DNA of 64,000 nt from Mastigias papua (lineage: Eukaryota > Cnidaria > Scyphozoa > Rhizostomeae > Mastigiidae). The DNA lies in contig OZ025279.1 of NCBI GenBank assembly GCA_964019165.1, forward strand, positions 11,067,117 to 11,131,116, read 5' to 3'. The position numbers were made by a program, and so were the translations under genes. This document shows positions 1 to 62,900 of this stretch, piece by piece. How positions within the stretch are numbered: position 1 is the first letter of the stretch; every line of letters starts with the position of its first letter. The notes beneath the pieces were generated by a model. That model worked only from the letters and a program-made list of their open reading frames with translations. It was not told the DNA's origin and searched no databases.

Positions 1-34
1 AAATAACTGCAGTGCACTTGGCCATTCTGTACTA

Positions 35-330
35 TTGTAAAAACTCAGGATATGATCATAGGATCGGCACAGATTTCAACAAACAATCAAAAAGCTGTGC
101 GACTAAGCTTCTATCTATGAAATCAATGGTTCTGCAGCTGAATTTGTAAAGGAAGCTAAATACCTGGATCTAATAATAATTGATAGTCTTAAACAGGAGC
201 TCCAAACACACCACACTGTATAGAAAATTTCAAGTGCTCTTGAGTTAATCAAAGATGCCAAGCAAATTACAAATGAGGGTACTTTAACAAGAAAATGTAA
301 GGATATTGTAGAGTTTCCCTTCAGACATTG
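35..330 (+). mobile_element. Decayed non-LTR retrotransposon reverse-transcriptase fragment
   Basis: Conceptual translation of the + strand gives, in order, KTQDMIIGS near 40-75, then AKYLDLIIIDSLK near 150-190, then (after an in-frame stop) KISSALELIKDAKQI near 225-270. That order matches the late part of many LINE reverse transcriptases, where a KTExMIIGS-like strand is followed by KYLGxxIDxxLxWxxHI and KKISSxLGxIKRA. Internal stops and frame changes show it is dead. The element probably began upstream of the window, so the left end is truncated by the window edge. Family assignment (CR1-, RTE- or Jockey-like) is not possible from this piece. The match is from memory of the family, not from an alignment. 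Confidence 0.5.
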
Positions 331-2614
331 CTGATTTGTTTGATTCTGCATCCTTGAAAACAGTGCTTCCATATTTCAAAAACACGGAATTTCCTTTTTG
401 CTAATTTCTCCTTCCTTAGAATTGAAAATTGAAAAGCTCTTTCCTGTTTCATTCCAAAGTTTAATACCAGAACGCTTGTCTGGCGAAAATAGCTGCTACG
501 CCCCTGCATAAAATAAGGGCGAATAACTTAATTTGTATTTGGTACGAAAATAAAAGAGAAAGAGAAAAGTGCTAATAAACAGCAGCCAGGCGCTTCTAAA
601 GTTGATGAATGGGGGATAGGCTGATGTAGGAAGGAATCTTAAAGTATGAGGCGACCTGGGCAAAAGGGATTCAGCAGGATCATCAAAGCTCTTGAAAGGA
701 AAGTGTTGGGTTAACACATTATTTCGAACTGTGGAGATGGGCCAACAAATTTGGGATTTTGAATATTTAAAACATTGCTAGGAAATATCAGTTTTCAGTC
801 ACTACTATTACAGTTACTTTTTTGGTCTCATCTCACCTACCATCTTGGTATACCGTATACCATTCAATCCTATGATACTTTCATACTTGCTTTCAGAAAA
901 TTCTTAGACAGAAACTTTAGGGGCTATGAAGAGACTTCTTTCTAACATTGGGCCGAATAAATTTCATAGTGAAGTTAGAAGTCCATTCCACCCCGGTCTG
1001 TTCCATATATTTCGACGCTTACTTTATATGAAAGCTGCATGAAAGCTGCTTATATTTTCCAGAGCTATGGACAGGCACTGGTTGATGGTATCTTAACAAA
1101 TAAATGAACAGCAGAGTACACACAAAGCATTAAGTGATTTTTCAAAAAATTTCCATTGTCGGAATTGTATGGCCGAGCTTATCTCACTGAGATTCAATTC
1201 ATGTCTGAAGAGTTTTAATTACTCTACATAACTTAATAATGGCTGAGACACACTGATATATGGTATTGAGGAGTGCATGACGCAATTCTCCTACTGGTCT
1301 GGAATTGAATTACCAGGAAAAAGAATTCTTAAAGCGGTGTTCTTTAACACTTTTTGAGTGGTCGTTCTTTATATCATACATAAAAATAGCATTGGTGATA
1401 CAAACAAAAAAGACATAGCAGCGGATAAATGGCAAAAAGGCCAAAACTAGATTTGCGGTATTCTCAAATCTCAAATTGAGAGATGCTGCAATATTAAACC
1501 ATCATGCGGATGAATGGCCTAGGTACCACTCAAAGAGAGGCAGGACTTACAAACAACATGTCCAAATGCATACAGAATTTGTGCATGTTATCAACTTCAT
1601 CTAGCTCAACAAGTGATTAAAAAACTGACTTATTACCTACCTACCAACCTAACTAACTAACCAACTAACTAACGAACTAATTAACTGACTAGCTACCTAA
1701 CTAACTAGTTAATTAATTAGCTAAGCTGCTAACTAACTGGCACATAATAAAGCTATCCAGGTAACTAATAGCTAAACTGGAGATTTATAATCCTCACAAC
1801 CACTTCAGCACTTGCAACTTTGATCTCAGCTTACATACTCTGGGTGGGCGCAATCTGCTTCTGTTCTGCTCCTTTACTTCTAACAATACCTACTCTTTAA
1901 CCAATCAGCTGTATTCTTTTTACACTATTTTAGTATTTATCAGTCATGTTTCTAAGTGAACCATGATATCAATTGTAGCACTCAGTTCATCAAATCAGCA
2001 CAGACACAACAGGTTTGTTACCAGCGCCCTTTTTCTTAAACATTTACTAAGAAGCGGCGCATGTCAGCGCCTGTCCAATGAGATGGTGCTGTGGTACACA
2101 GTTCGCTTCGTTGGTTTTTTCCTTTTTCCTTTTATGCATGTTCAAATAAATTTCCGTTTGTAGTCAGAACCAGATGACTTTATGTCCATTTCTGCTATGA
2201 TTGGCATAGAAAATTGTAAGTTTAAACTTTAGTTAAATGTATTAATACTAAAAAACAAAACTGTTGCAGAATAACTTTAGAAATATTCCTATTCACCATC
2301 AGATTTCTGTCAAGCAACTAATATCCTTTGATGTGATATTGTAAATTCCACGTGCATTTTACAATGTACGTCTCAATGAACGAACTCACTTCGCGTAAAC
2401 ATTGATTTTGACTCAATGAGACAGCACAATGACGCCAAAAGTGGCCACTCGACATTACAGGAAAAACCGCACTGAAGGTTTGATGCAAAATAAGATGCTC
2501 TCTCGCATGAACTTATGTATACGAACACTTGCTGTATGAAAAATTCATGCTGGATTCGTGTTGAATGCAACCTGCACGGAGGAGTTAAGTGCTTAGGCCA
2601 ATCTCCAACGACTG
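331..2614. other. Intergenic, no gene seen
   Basis: Only short ORFs occur on either strand and none resembles a known protein or has convincing splice partners. The stretch holds the CTAA-rich tract listed separately. The 84-codon - strand ORF at 2373-2627 overlaps the start of the TPR gene and looks like chance. The promoter of the TPR gene should lie in the last part of this interval, but I see no recognisable core element. Confidence 0.6.
1637..1735. repeat. Degenerate (CTAA/CTAC)n tetranucleotide tract
   Basis: Imperfect tandem CTAA and CTAC tetranucleotides run through this stretch with scattered substitutions, so it is an old simple-sequence tract. Confidence 0.85.
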
Positions 2615-4565
2615 ATGGCACTAACACCAGCTAAGAAGCCCAAGACGGTCCGCATCCCTCCAAATGTCGATATCTTCAAGAAAGAGGACTTTGGAAACAA
2701 AGAAATCAATGATAAATTTCAGGAGATTCAAAATAATCTGAAGCAAAGTTTAAAGAACAAAAAAGAGCGGGATCAGATCTATAAGTGTTATATAGACTTG
2801 GCAGCAGCATACTACCGGCTATTTCGTTATGACGAAGCGGAGGCGTGTTGCTGGAGGCATTTGAGTATGGCGCAGGAGAAGAAATTCTTGAATGAAGAAC
2901 AAGTAAAAACTGCTTTGACAAACTTAGGCACTATCCTAAAACGAAAGCTACTGTATGAAGAGGCACTAAATCATTACAAAACAGCACTTGAGATTGCAGA
3001 AAAGATCGAGGACATTCGAGCATACGCGAGAATATTGAATAACATGGGAAATGTTTACGAAGCTCAGTTAGAATTTGACTCAGCCATCGAATGCTTTGAG
3101 AAGCGTGCAGAAATCTCAACTGATCTGGGAGATGTTGATGGGCAAATTAAGGCGTTTGCATGCCTTGGAAGCTTGTATCACCTCAAAGGAGAACTTAGGA
3201 GAAGCATCTTGTATTATGAGAAAGTAATCATAAATGTCAGAATGAAGCTGGGTAAGGCCAGGTATACTATTTGTTTACAAATAAGAGAAAGGAAATACAT
3301 TAAAAAACCCCGTACATAAATAAGAACCTTCATTCAGTAAGAACCTACTGGCTGTCTGCTAACCAAAACTATTACATACATAACTGTGACAGGCAAGGTC
3401 CGCAGAGATAAGATTCGAGTAAAGAGCCTGGTATAATTCATATTTAATTCATAGAACTAGTAATTTTATCATATCTAATTAATACTCTTGAATTATCGAG
3501 CAACTGGAGATACTCCATATACGAATAACTCAACAACATGATGAGGACGATACCAAGAGGACCAAAGGAGCAAAAGACAATGACAACATAAAATAAAGGA
3601 TTTCACTATCGCACGTAAAAACGGACATACTATATAGCATATTTAAAAGTTTCCTTTCGCCTGATCCTCAACTGAGCATGAAACGTTGAATATCGACCGA
3701 AGGTATCTGATATTTCATGCTCTTATGAGTGCCGGAAGCAGGGTTCGTGGTATGGTGAGTAGATAAGATTCAGGGACTTTTCAAGGAGCTTCTAAGGACC
3801 AAGCAATAATTTTTAACGAGTATTTTTGTGCGTTTCCCTGACAAGAAGCAGATCATTCCCTAAACAAACTTCCCAATTCACATTCCCTGAATTTTTCAAT
3901 TGAAGTCTTCCTTCCAGTTTGTCAGTTCGAAGTTTGTTGAGTAGAAATAATGAGTATCTGCGGAGCTTTTCCTAAAATGCATGAATTGAAGGAGTTCTTA
4001 AGCGCTCTTAAAAACGTAAATTCATCTATGGAGTTTCCACTTAGGCAAATGATCTATCAAAACAGATACAATAGCGTATGCAGATACAAAGTTAGCATAC
4101 GAAAAGAAGTAAGTCAAAGGACAGTGTGGTTATATCTAACAGTTTGTATGATGTGATGAACGCAAAATATCTTGCCTACTTGTTACCAAGGTGCAAACAT
4201 CATCTTGCCAAAAATACGGGAAAACAAACTCAATTAACAGCAATAAGAATTAATAACGAAACGGAGTACGCAATGATTGTGTCGTATCAAAAACTGAAAA
4301 GTGTACATATCTAACTACCTCAAATTCTTGTTGACAACACCAGTTCGTTTTATTTCATCTCCATTTACTAATAGTGGAATTTCTATTCTCTCCATTAGTA
4401 AAGCAGCAGGAGATAGCACTCAAAGCAAAACAGGAGGCTGAAAAAGCGATGAAAGAAAAAGAAAAAGGAAAAACGCCTAGGCAACCAGAACAAGAAGTTA
4501 CAACAGAAGAGGAGCCTGAGATGCAGCCAAAAGGTATATTTCACTGCATGAAAAGTTGTTTCTAG
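2615..4565 (+). CDS. Tetratricopeptide-repeat protein, two exons, about 267 aa
   Basis: Exon 1 is 2615-3251 and ends with donor G|GTAAGG in phase 1. Exon 2 starts at 4399 after the acceptor CTCCATTAG and continues in frame to a TAG stop at 4563-4565 (637 + 167 nt = 267 codons plus stop). Residues about 50-210 hold four TPR-like helical pairs, recognisable by YEEALNHYKTALEIAEK, ILNNMGNVYEAQLEFDSAIE and ACLGSLYHLKGELRRSI. The N terminus (MALTPAKKPKTVRIPPN) is basic. Exon 2 encodes a charged Lys/Glu-rich tail (KAKQEAEKAMKEKEKGK, then TTEEEPEM) likely to be coiled or disordered. TPRs bind partner proteins, but I cannot name the orthologue; the TPR N terminus of TONSL or a GPSM-like protein are weak alternatives. 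A GT donor at 4534 could splice onward instead, but an AATAAA 190 bases after the stop favours exon 2 as terminal. The gene converges on ATR, about 500 bp away stop to stop. Confidence 0.75.
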
Positions 4566-4753
4566 CGCAAAAAACAGTTGAATAGTGTTTTCATTAATGG
4601 AAAATCCATGGAGAATACAATGCAAGCAACAGTGACGACAACGATGCATTTTCGATGCTACCATAAATAGCGCTAGGCATGCCAGAAAGCCTTCCACGAC
4701 AAAGATATATTTTTAGTAGAGATAAAACTCATCAATACAAACAGCATTCAATT

Positions 4754-4759
4754 AATAAA
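4754..4759 (+). other. Candidate polyadenylation signal of the TPR gene
   Basis: AATAAA lies about 190 bases downstream of the TAG stop of the TPR gene, in an AT-rich stretch and upstream of the ATR stop codon. It supports a 3' end before 4800. Confidence 0.5.
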
Positions 4760-5060
4760 CTTACTTCCATATAGTTCTATAATTTCTACTCTTAAAAACA
4801 TCTATGAGAACACTTTTGGGAATATCAATAGTGTCCTAGGATTCACATTTCTATATCTCTAAACTGACGACGACAATGAAGCGTGTGCACAATTCTTATT
4901 TGACTTCAGCAACCCATCATGAGCATGGACCTTGATCCTCTGCTAGCAAGTTTTCACTCTCAAATATGATCCAGCTTCATCCTATAACCTCTCCACCCTG
5001 CCACCGTAGCTAGTAGTTCTGAGTACGTGTCCTCTCTAATCGGGACTACACGCAGAGACG

Positions 5061-55748
<50,688 letters not shown>

Positions 55749-56942
55749 ATCCTGCAGTCGGGCTCGAATACGAATATAAGATAGGCAGAGACTTTTTGAC
55801 TGGTTAAGGCTGAATATCATCTTGAGCTACAGGAGAATGTCTCACAAATCTAGTAAAACACTGGGCATCATTCTCTTTCTGCATAGGTGGGCGGGCAATA
55901 CTCCATTTATGTCTTCATATTCGACTCAATGAGGACCCTAATCAATTCAGTACTGACCACTGGGCAGGACATTTACACTAAAAACTCCTAATAGATAATT
56001 TTCTATCGAAAAGGTTGCTAGACGTAAAGTACCTACTCCATCATACGTCAGAATTTCTTGACGATCTATCTTTTACTTCCGTGGATAGTGAAGTAGTAAC
56101 AGGTTTCACTTTTCCCGCCATAATAAATGTATACACGGTTGGTACGGGGCCACTACGAGGCACCACGGATGCATCTTCCATTAGTCTCTTTCTCATAATG
56201 AGGTAGCAAGTGTTTTCAAGCAGTTTTCCGTCCAACAGCAGTAGAGCCAACCAAGTTTTTGAAAAAGACGCGGTAATAGATTTGCTGAGAAGTCACAAAG
56301 GAACATATCAGGAATGACAAGATCAGGACTCGAGCTTCTTTTTGGATTGGTAGGGGACTTAACGACGTTCATTTGCATGTAATGAATACTCAAACGCCGG
56401 CTGCAAATGTATTAGGCCAGTGACTCCACTGTGATAATAATTCTCTGCTTTTTCCAACTGAACGTTCCGTTTGTGACATTTGCTTGCATATATACTGCCC
56501 CCCTTTTAACGGTGGCCTTATACTTGACTTATGTTTATTGGGATATTTAGTACATTGTTCTACAGGCTCCACTAAATCATGTTTTTATTTTTCCTTGTTA
56601 GATTTTGTCTCTAATGGTTTTGACAGCATGGGGATTTGTGATTTATGCAGGTTATTTTGTTACTGTTGAAAAGCTTAAAGAACAATGAGGTAATTACCCT
56701 TAACACAGATTGGATAAATAGCTTCATAAACCTTACTTGTTTTCATGCTACTTCTGCTAACACCTGTTTTGCTCATGCATCCTGCTCTGATCTGTCATTG
56801 GTGCTTGGCCAATACAGCAGCATGTGTAGTGATTATAACCATCATTAATGGTGACAAAATTTCATTTCATTTTTCCTTCAGAATTAAAAATTTGTGTGGC
56901 TGTCCAGATAAAATCATATTATGCAAATGCCATTTATGTATT

Positions 56943-57003
<61 letters not shown>

Positions 57004-57442
57004 ATATATAAATAGCCTCCATTAGTATTGGGAGATTCTATTGACATTCATTTTTAATTTTACTATTTTCTTACTTAATTTCTATATGGTGTTATAGCCG
57101 GCTGCCTTTATTATATCTATCAATCTAGCTATCAGCCTTATTCCAATTGAAGACACCATTGTTATACAATAAACTGTATTGAATTCTGTGTTTTGAGTGA
57201 ATGCATTGCACAGTGACTCTTAACTTTGTAAGAGGTGCTAAACCCCACCAGTTCCATAGCACGTTCATAGAACCCTTCTTAGCTAGAAAATAAAATATGG
57301 TTTTTTCAAATTCAAAACATAGATATGTATACTTTATTAGTCCACAAAGTTGCCATATGAATTAGGTGTGTCTCTGTCCATCCATTTCTTGAGGAGGGCC
57401 ACATTCAAAGTTAATTTGTAGATGGTTGGCAATGTTTTGTAT
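55749..57442. other. Intergenic upstream of ATR
   Basis: This should include the ATR 5' UTR and promoter. No TATA box or known element is evident. Short ORFs on both strands (for example - strand 56041-56250) have no recognisable domain. An (AT)n tract lies at 56943-57012. Confidence 0.6.
56943..57012. repeat. (AT)n microsatellite, about 70 bp
   Basis: TA dinucleotides with a few A/T interruptions in the intergenic region upstream of ATR. Confidence 0.95.
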
Positions 57443-57780
57443 AGCAAAACTTTTGCCATTTGCAAGATGGCTGATGTGTATCTGCTTTTTCAGTAAATTG
57501 TCACTTTTCCCATTTGTAAGAGAGACTGTTCTAACCTATATATGTGATCCCAAGAAGTGAACTAAATCATAGCATGCATACAGACAGAAGCAAAAACTTC
57601 CCCATTAGAAAGCATTGAACTATATGGGAAATAGGAAATGTGACAATTTACTGCAAAAGCAGATACACAGCCATCTTGCAAATGGCAAAAGTTTTGCTTT
57701 ATAGTTCAATTGTTTCTAATTGAGAAGTTTTCCTTCTGTCTGTATTCATGTTATGATTTATTTCTCTTCTTTGGGATCAC
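57443..57780. repeat. Two interleaved inverted repeats (A-B-A'-B')
   Basis: A (57443-57504) is inverted at A' (57640-57698), sharing AGCAAAACTTTTGCCATTTG and its complement. B (57544-57625) is inverted at B' (57700-57780), sharing GTGATCCCAA, CAGACAGAAG and TTGAACTATA with their complements. The order is interleaved rather than nested. There is no coding capacity. Confidence 0.8.
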
Positions 57781-59357
57781 ATGCATTAGCAGGCCTTTCA
57801 ATGAGATGTGTGTGATCGCACACGAACATGCAGGCATGCGCCCAGCTCATCTCACACGCTCAACATTTCACTCATGCCAGCTTTATCAAAGATGCACGTC
57901 CAAGTACCAGGGAAAGCTCTCACAATTGACTGTTTAGCGCTCACAGACGATCCCACACATGATTGGCAGCACGCGTTAAATTCACTCATTGAAAGGCCTG
58001 CATTAGAACAGTTTAATGAAATTAGTGTTGTTAGCAAAGTTCTAACAGGCTATGTTCTTCTTTGGGAGCAGTATTAAGCTATTGCTTTAGGGATGGCATT
58101 TTGCCTTCACCTGACAGGGGGCAAACATTGTTATTGAGTGATGAAGGAGGACCCATCATGATTGGGTCCAATGTGGCAGAGAATTTTTAATATTTTGCAC
58201 TCCAGAATGGCTAAAAAAGCATTCCCCAGACAAATCTTTGACAGCATAGTATGGTGCTCAAGTGGGTGTCTAAGTAAAATTTTAGTTGTGCCTTTTTGTT
58301 TAGAAAGTTGTAATTCAGTTTAGGCTAATATATCCTTGTCAGCCAACTATTAAAGTTCAGAGAACCACATGTAAATCACAAATTGCAAGCTTTTCCTCCT
58401 CTGATTTAGGGGCTTCATTTATCCAATGTATCGTGTTCCTATTTAATTTCTCATTGAACTGAGAAGAAAAGTTGGAAAATGGGGCAATGTTGCTTTAGCA
58501 AGGCCTTTAGTTGAATACCACTATTTCAGATGTTTCACCCTACTACTATCATTTGCATATTGAAGGAAGTGGCATTTATATATAGTCATAATTGTGATAG
58601 CTGCATTAAAAAATAATGTAAATAGGAATGGTATCGGCACAGATCCCTGTAGTACCTAAGAATTAAGCTTCCTCTAACTACTATAGATAGCTTCTGTTTT
58701 TACCCAATTTTAATTCCTACACAGTATTGAGATTCCATTTAGCTCAGTAGAAAGTAATCTGGCTTTTACAAAGAACAGTTTTTCAAACCATTATACCTAG
58801 ACACTCAGTTTACAATCTCTTAGATATTGATGTGCAAGCTCCATTTAGTGAAATCAACTTTACATATTAATACATATTGGGATAATCTCCATTAGATCTG
58901 CACACCTTCTACCAATTCATATTTGTATATGGCATATCTGTGAAGATTGTATATGTTCATGAGCCCATCCAAGTACGATGCACTCTGTTTTTCCTTTTAA
59001 GTCGAAGTGCCAAGTAAATGCAATTAACATTTACAATATGAAATGTTTAATTTGGCACACCATAAAGAGTAGTGGCACTTGGGATAGATCACTATTGATT
59101 ACTGCTTACAAGGTAGCACAGCATCATTGTGAGATCTAAGGTTGACCAAATGTTTTTGGTTCATGCAACAATAGACCATTTTCATTCATCATTTATTGAG
59201 AAGAACAGCATTCTGACAAACAGTTTTCTTATATCAGGTTTTGTCAATATGTAAAACAAAGACTGGATCATGGGTATAGTATTCCACATCAGCAATGCAA
59301 TTGGTGAAAGCAAAGTTGCGCTTGATGACTGTATCGTTAATCCAATCGCGACGTAAA
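57781..59357. other. Intergenic, no gene seen
   Basis: An 89-codon + strand ORF (57808-58077) is the longest frame. It has no domain I recognise and no splice partners. The rest is AT-rich with frequent stops on both strands. Confidence 0.6.
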
Positions 59358-59972
59358 TTAAACTGATTTTGCCCCTGCCTTAGAGTTTACATGTTGACTT
59401 GTGGTGTTGATCAGTGTTTGCCTTTGCCGCCACTTGAAGAGAATAAAGATGTATGTTATTGGTTGACATATGATGTTCACTCCGTTAATGCCTACATCAA
59501 GATAAACTATGTGCAGAAGCTTGTCTGGATATGACATGAGGAGAAATGGAATCCGTGTCGACACGCCGATGAACCAGCAGAAGGAGATGGCAGATAGGAC
59601 GAACCGTGACGTCACGACCGTGCGATGTCTGAATGGCAGTGCAACGGCCAGGAGACGATCAACCGATAGAACAATGGCACTTGTTACTAAAGCCATGTAG
59701 CAACCAGTTTCGGCTATGAACAGATATTCCTCGATTACTGTTGCATTGCTTGTTGAAACCAAACCATTAAGCATCCAATTTGGGATGAACAGTAGACACA
59801 TGCATAGTGATATGATACTTATGTTTAACAACAAATACGTCTGTTTATTTCCTTGTGGTCTTGTCTTAATAAGTGCGTATATGCCAGAAGTATTAAAAAG
59901 CACCCCAGCCACAGAAACCAATAATCCAGTAACTGCAAAACCAATTTTTGTACTGTTTGGCAGAGACGACAT
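59358..59972 (-). CDS. Rhodopsin-like GPCR ORF lacking TM5 and TM6, 204 aa
   Basis: A single uninterrupted ORF. TM1 is about residues 11-35 (N27 in GVLFNTSG is the 1.50 Asn). TM2 is 46-68. TM3 is 82-107 and ends in DRLLAV, a variant of the DRY motif. TM4 is 124-146 with W133. Residues 157-180 look like TM7: N166, then QPITY at 170-174 in place of NPxxY, followed by a basic helix 8 (FKWRQRQ). The 10 residues between TM4 and this helix leave no room for TM5, the third intracellular loop or TM6. Full class A receptors are usually 300 residues or more. N6 is a likely N-glycosylation site; there is no signal peptide. It may be an in-frame deletion allele, a young pseudogene or a genuine short receptor. 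Ligand is unknown. The last helix could instead be TM5, with the ORF ending early. Confidence 0.75.
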   Translation of the reverse strand: MSSLPNSTKIGFAVTGLLVSVAGVLFNTSGIYALIKTRPQGNKQTYLLLNISIISLCMCLLFIPNWMLNGLVSTSNATVIEEYLFIAETGCYMALVTSAIVLSVDRLLAVALPFRHRTVVTSRFVLSAISFCWFIGVSTRIPFLLMSYPDKLLHIVYLDVGINGVNIICQPITYIFILFKWRQRQTLINTTSQHVNSKAGAKSV

Positions 59973-62900
59973 TCTTCGTTCAACTGTTTGAATTCTTCCT
60001 TGAACAGTTTTGTTATTTCCAGTTTTAGTAAAACTAGGCAGCTAGTTGTTCAAGTAATTAGTGCGAATTCACATTATTGAAGCTAACCGGAGCTTCTATT
60101 CAATATACCTTGTTTTTTTATTTCATTCAAAGACCTGTATTGATATTTGTTACCTCAGATTCCTCAAAATTCAGCAGCTTTTCTGTTTATTTTACTTGAA
60201 AAAGAATGGCACTTGCCTTACGTCACGAATTAATTTCTGTGAATTCTGCATCCAGTTCCCAGATTATTGTTTACTTTTGTTCTCAAAAATTCTTTGGATA
60301 TTCTACCGGCAAAGTGTCTTTTAAAGTAGCTGTCTGCTTTTGCAGCGATTCTTAACTTTTTTCCCGACAGTTCTGTATATCTGGTAATGCTCCTTGTTCA
60401 GAAATTCTGCTTCAATACCTTGAATATTCATGTTTTTAGTCCTTGTGCATGGCCAAGCTCACCTTTCCAAGTTATTGTGTTCAAATTTTTTTAATGCTCT
60501 TCCTTTTCTTCTCGATCCAACTGCGCTATTGATAGTTCTTTCAGCTGTGTTTTGTTTGTCTCTCGTCTGTGTTCACAAGCGATAACCTTAATCCCCACAC
60601 AGTTTTCTTCTTGTTAACTTTGATGCAGCAATTTTGTCTTGTACAAAATGTGATCTTTGTTTAAACTTGGCTGCAGTACTTATGTAGTGTTTGTGCTTTG
60701 ATTGTTTGACCTAGCATTCATTGATTTTCCCTATACCACGACTTGTAGTGATGATAGAGCGAGTGATGATGTTATCTAATGTATGCTTTAGTGTGCATTA
60801 TTTAGTAAAATTTGCATATTTGGCCCCAGCAGCTTCACCTGTCACTTTTCTTTATAGTTTATTTGCTCCCCGACTTCGCCTATTTTTTGGTGATATCAAT
60901 AAGCCACTTACTCTGATATTCTCAATTCTGATGGACTTCGGGGTTACACGCTTCTTGCTGTAGATTTTTGCCACTCACACATAGCACTCTGTAAGACAAG
61001 AAGTGAAATGATCTACTCAAAAGTTTTGAAATAGCTAATGCAGCACGGCCGCCGAGAGGGGGTACATTTCCCCAGGCCCCACACTTGAGAGGGGCCCGTA
61101 GAAGCTGTTAAATAATTCTTTGGTGACTTTTAAATTTCATAATGACGTCATGAAGGGCCCAATTGTTCCATTCGCCCCGGGCCTCGTAGAAGCTCTTTGG
61201 GAGATTGCAAAGCGTTTAAAGGACTCAATTTTGTTCAATTTTACCGCAAAAGAATATACTCTGTAGCAATGAGAAATGGAAAGATCAACTCAGAAGATTT
61301 ACTTAGTTGCAGGGGCATGAAGGAGCCATTGATTGTTACCCCGCAGGCTTAACAAATAGCAAAGTCCCAAAAAATTCACGGCTTCTCAGCTGTGAAATTG
61401 AGAAGAATTGTGCTGTTTATGTCACCTTTGAGGAAAGTTTAGTAATTTTCATCAACAGTTAAGCTGACATTTACTGAGAAAGAGTTAGCACTGTCTAAAG
61501 TACTATTCAAAAGCAAGGGTCAAGCCCAAGCACTTAGCATTATAATAGTTGCTTAAAAACGAGTTCTCTTAATTTTAGCAATTTCAGGTTATTGTGTGCG
61601 ACTTTCATTAATGAAATGGTTTTTGAATGTAAAGATATCTAAAAAAATACACAGAGTTCAAAAACTCTGGCTTCTGGCTGATTTTGATTCTTTTAAATGA
61701 GGTGGATTTAGTATGACAACCAGCTTCTGAAGGAAGGTTGGGCATTTTTCTGTTCGCTGAAATAGCTTTTCAGGGAGATAGATTGAGATGCCAATCAGTC
61801 AGTGGGTTTCCCTACTGCAATTCACTGATGGGTTATATAAATGCAGCAAGGCAGCCCCGATAGTATCAGGGGTGGCGCTAGAACCGAAATCTTGTGTCGA
61901 CAAAGAATAGCTTAGACGGCGAAAAATTGAAAATAAATTTTCGACAAGATTATGTACTTCTATTTCGACCCAAATGCGCAATCTGCGTTTTCATTGTAAA
62001 ATAGACAGAGTAGCTTGAGAGGTTTTATACTGAGAGGTACGATTTTGATCAATAAAATTATTGCATGTAGGCAACGATACTAGCCGTACATAGGGGAGTA
62101 GATTAGATTAGGGTTCGGTCTGGGGACGAAACCCGACGGAAATTTTTAGGATGACGTCCATTCGATTTTAAGGAGGCAATCTTTGTACTTACAAAGATAT
62201 ACCCATTCTAGATAGAAAACTGGAGATGACTTAAGAATGATATGAAAGAGAAAACATGAGAAGATTTTGTTACATTTTTGGACGAACAAAGAGTTACAGT
62301 TCTACGAGTTTCACACCAGGTAGCCTGCCCGAGAAATAGATAGAAAATCAATGACTGTTTGGTGTCAGCTGTTGCTTTACCTATGAATATTATTATGATG
62401 TGATACCTTTCAAATCATTTGCATGGCAACAAATTAAAGTACAATATGACAATTTTACTTTTGTCGGGGTAACAAATACCGACTAACTTTTTGCATTATG
62501 CTGTCGAAGGGTTTCATCAGAACTTTTATGGAGGGCAGCTGCCCCCACCCCTATAAATGCCTGTTTATTAGCATTGTGTGTAGTTAGTGATTAAATGATA
62601 GTGCTAAAGCAGCGTTCGACTTTGCCAAATAACATGATAACTGAGAACGCGGGCAAGCAATGTAGACCGACAGATTTTAGTTGACCACGTACTTTTGGGA
62701 CCACATCCTTTGCCACAGCGTATATGAATTACACGGTTTTTTTTAAAAGAAACAAACCCTCTCCCTTCAGCCTGGATGCTTCTTAATATTTTGTATACTT
62801 GTTTCTTAAGTGTTTCTTAAAATTCTTGAAATTTCCTATAGCAACAAGGCAAATATGAGACGAGAAATTGAAGTTTTAGTTAAAAACAACATTGGTGACT

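Noticed and set aside
2373..2627. 84-codon - strand ORF overlapping the TPR gene start
   Set aside because: No domain, low-complexity composition, and overlaps a better supported + strand exon.
4907..4931. Alternative terminal exon of the TPR gene (acceptor GACTTCAG then eight codons and TGA)
   Set aside because: Phase fits the optional donor at 4534, but the AATAAA at 4754 lies before it and exon 2 already has an in-frame stop, so it is the weaker model.
57808..58077. 89-codon + strand ORF
   Set aside because: No known domain, no splice partners, and adjacent to the inverted-repeat element; kept as intergenic.
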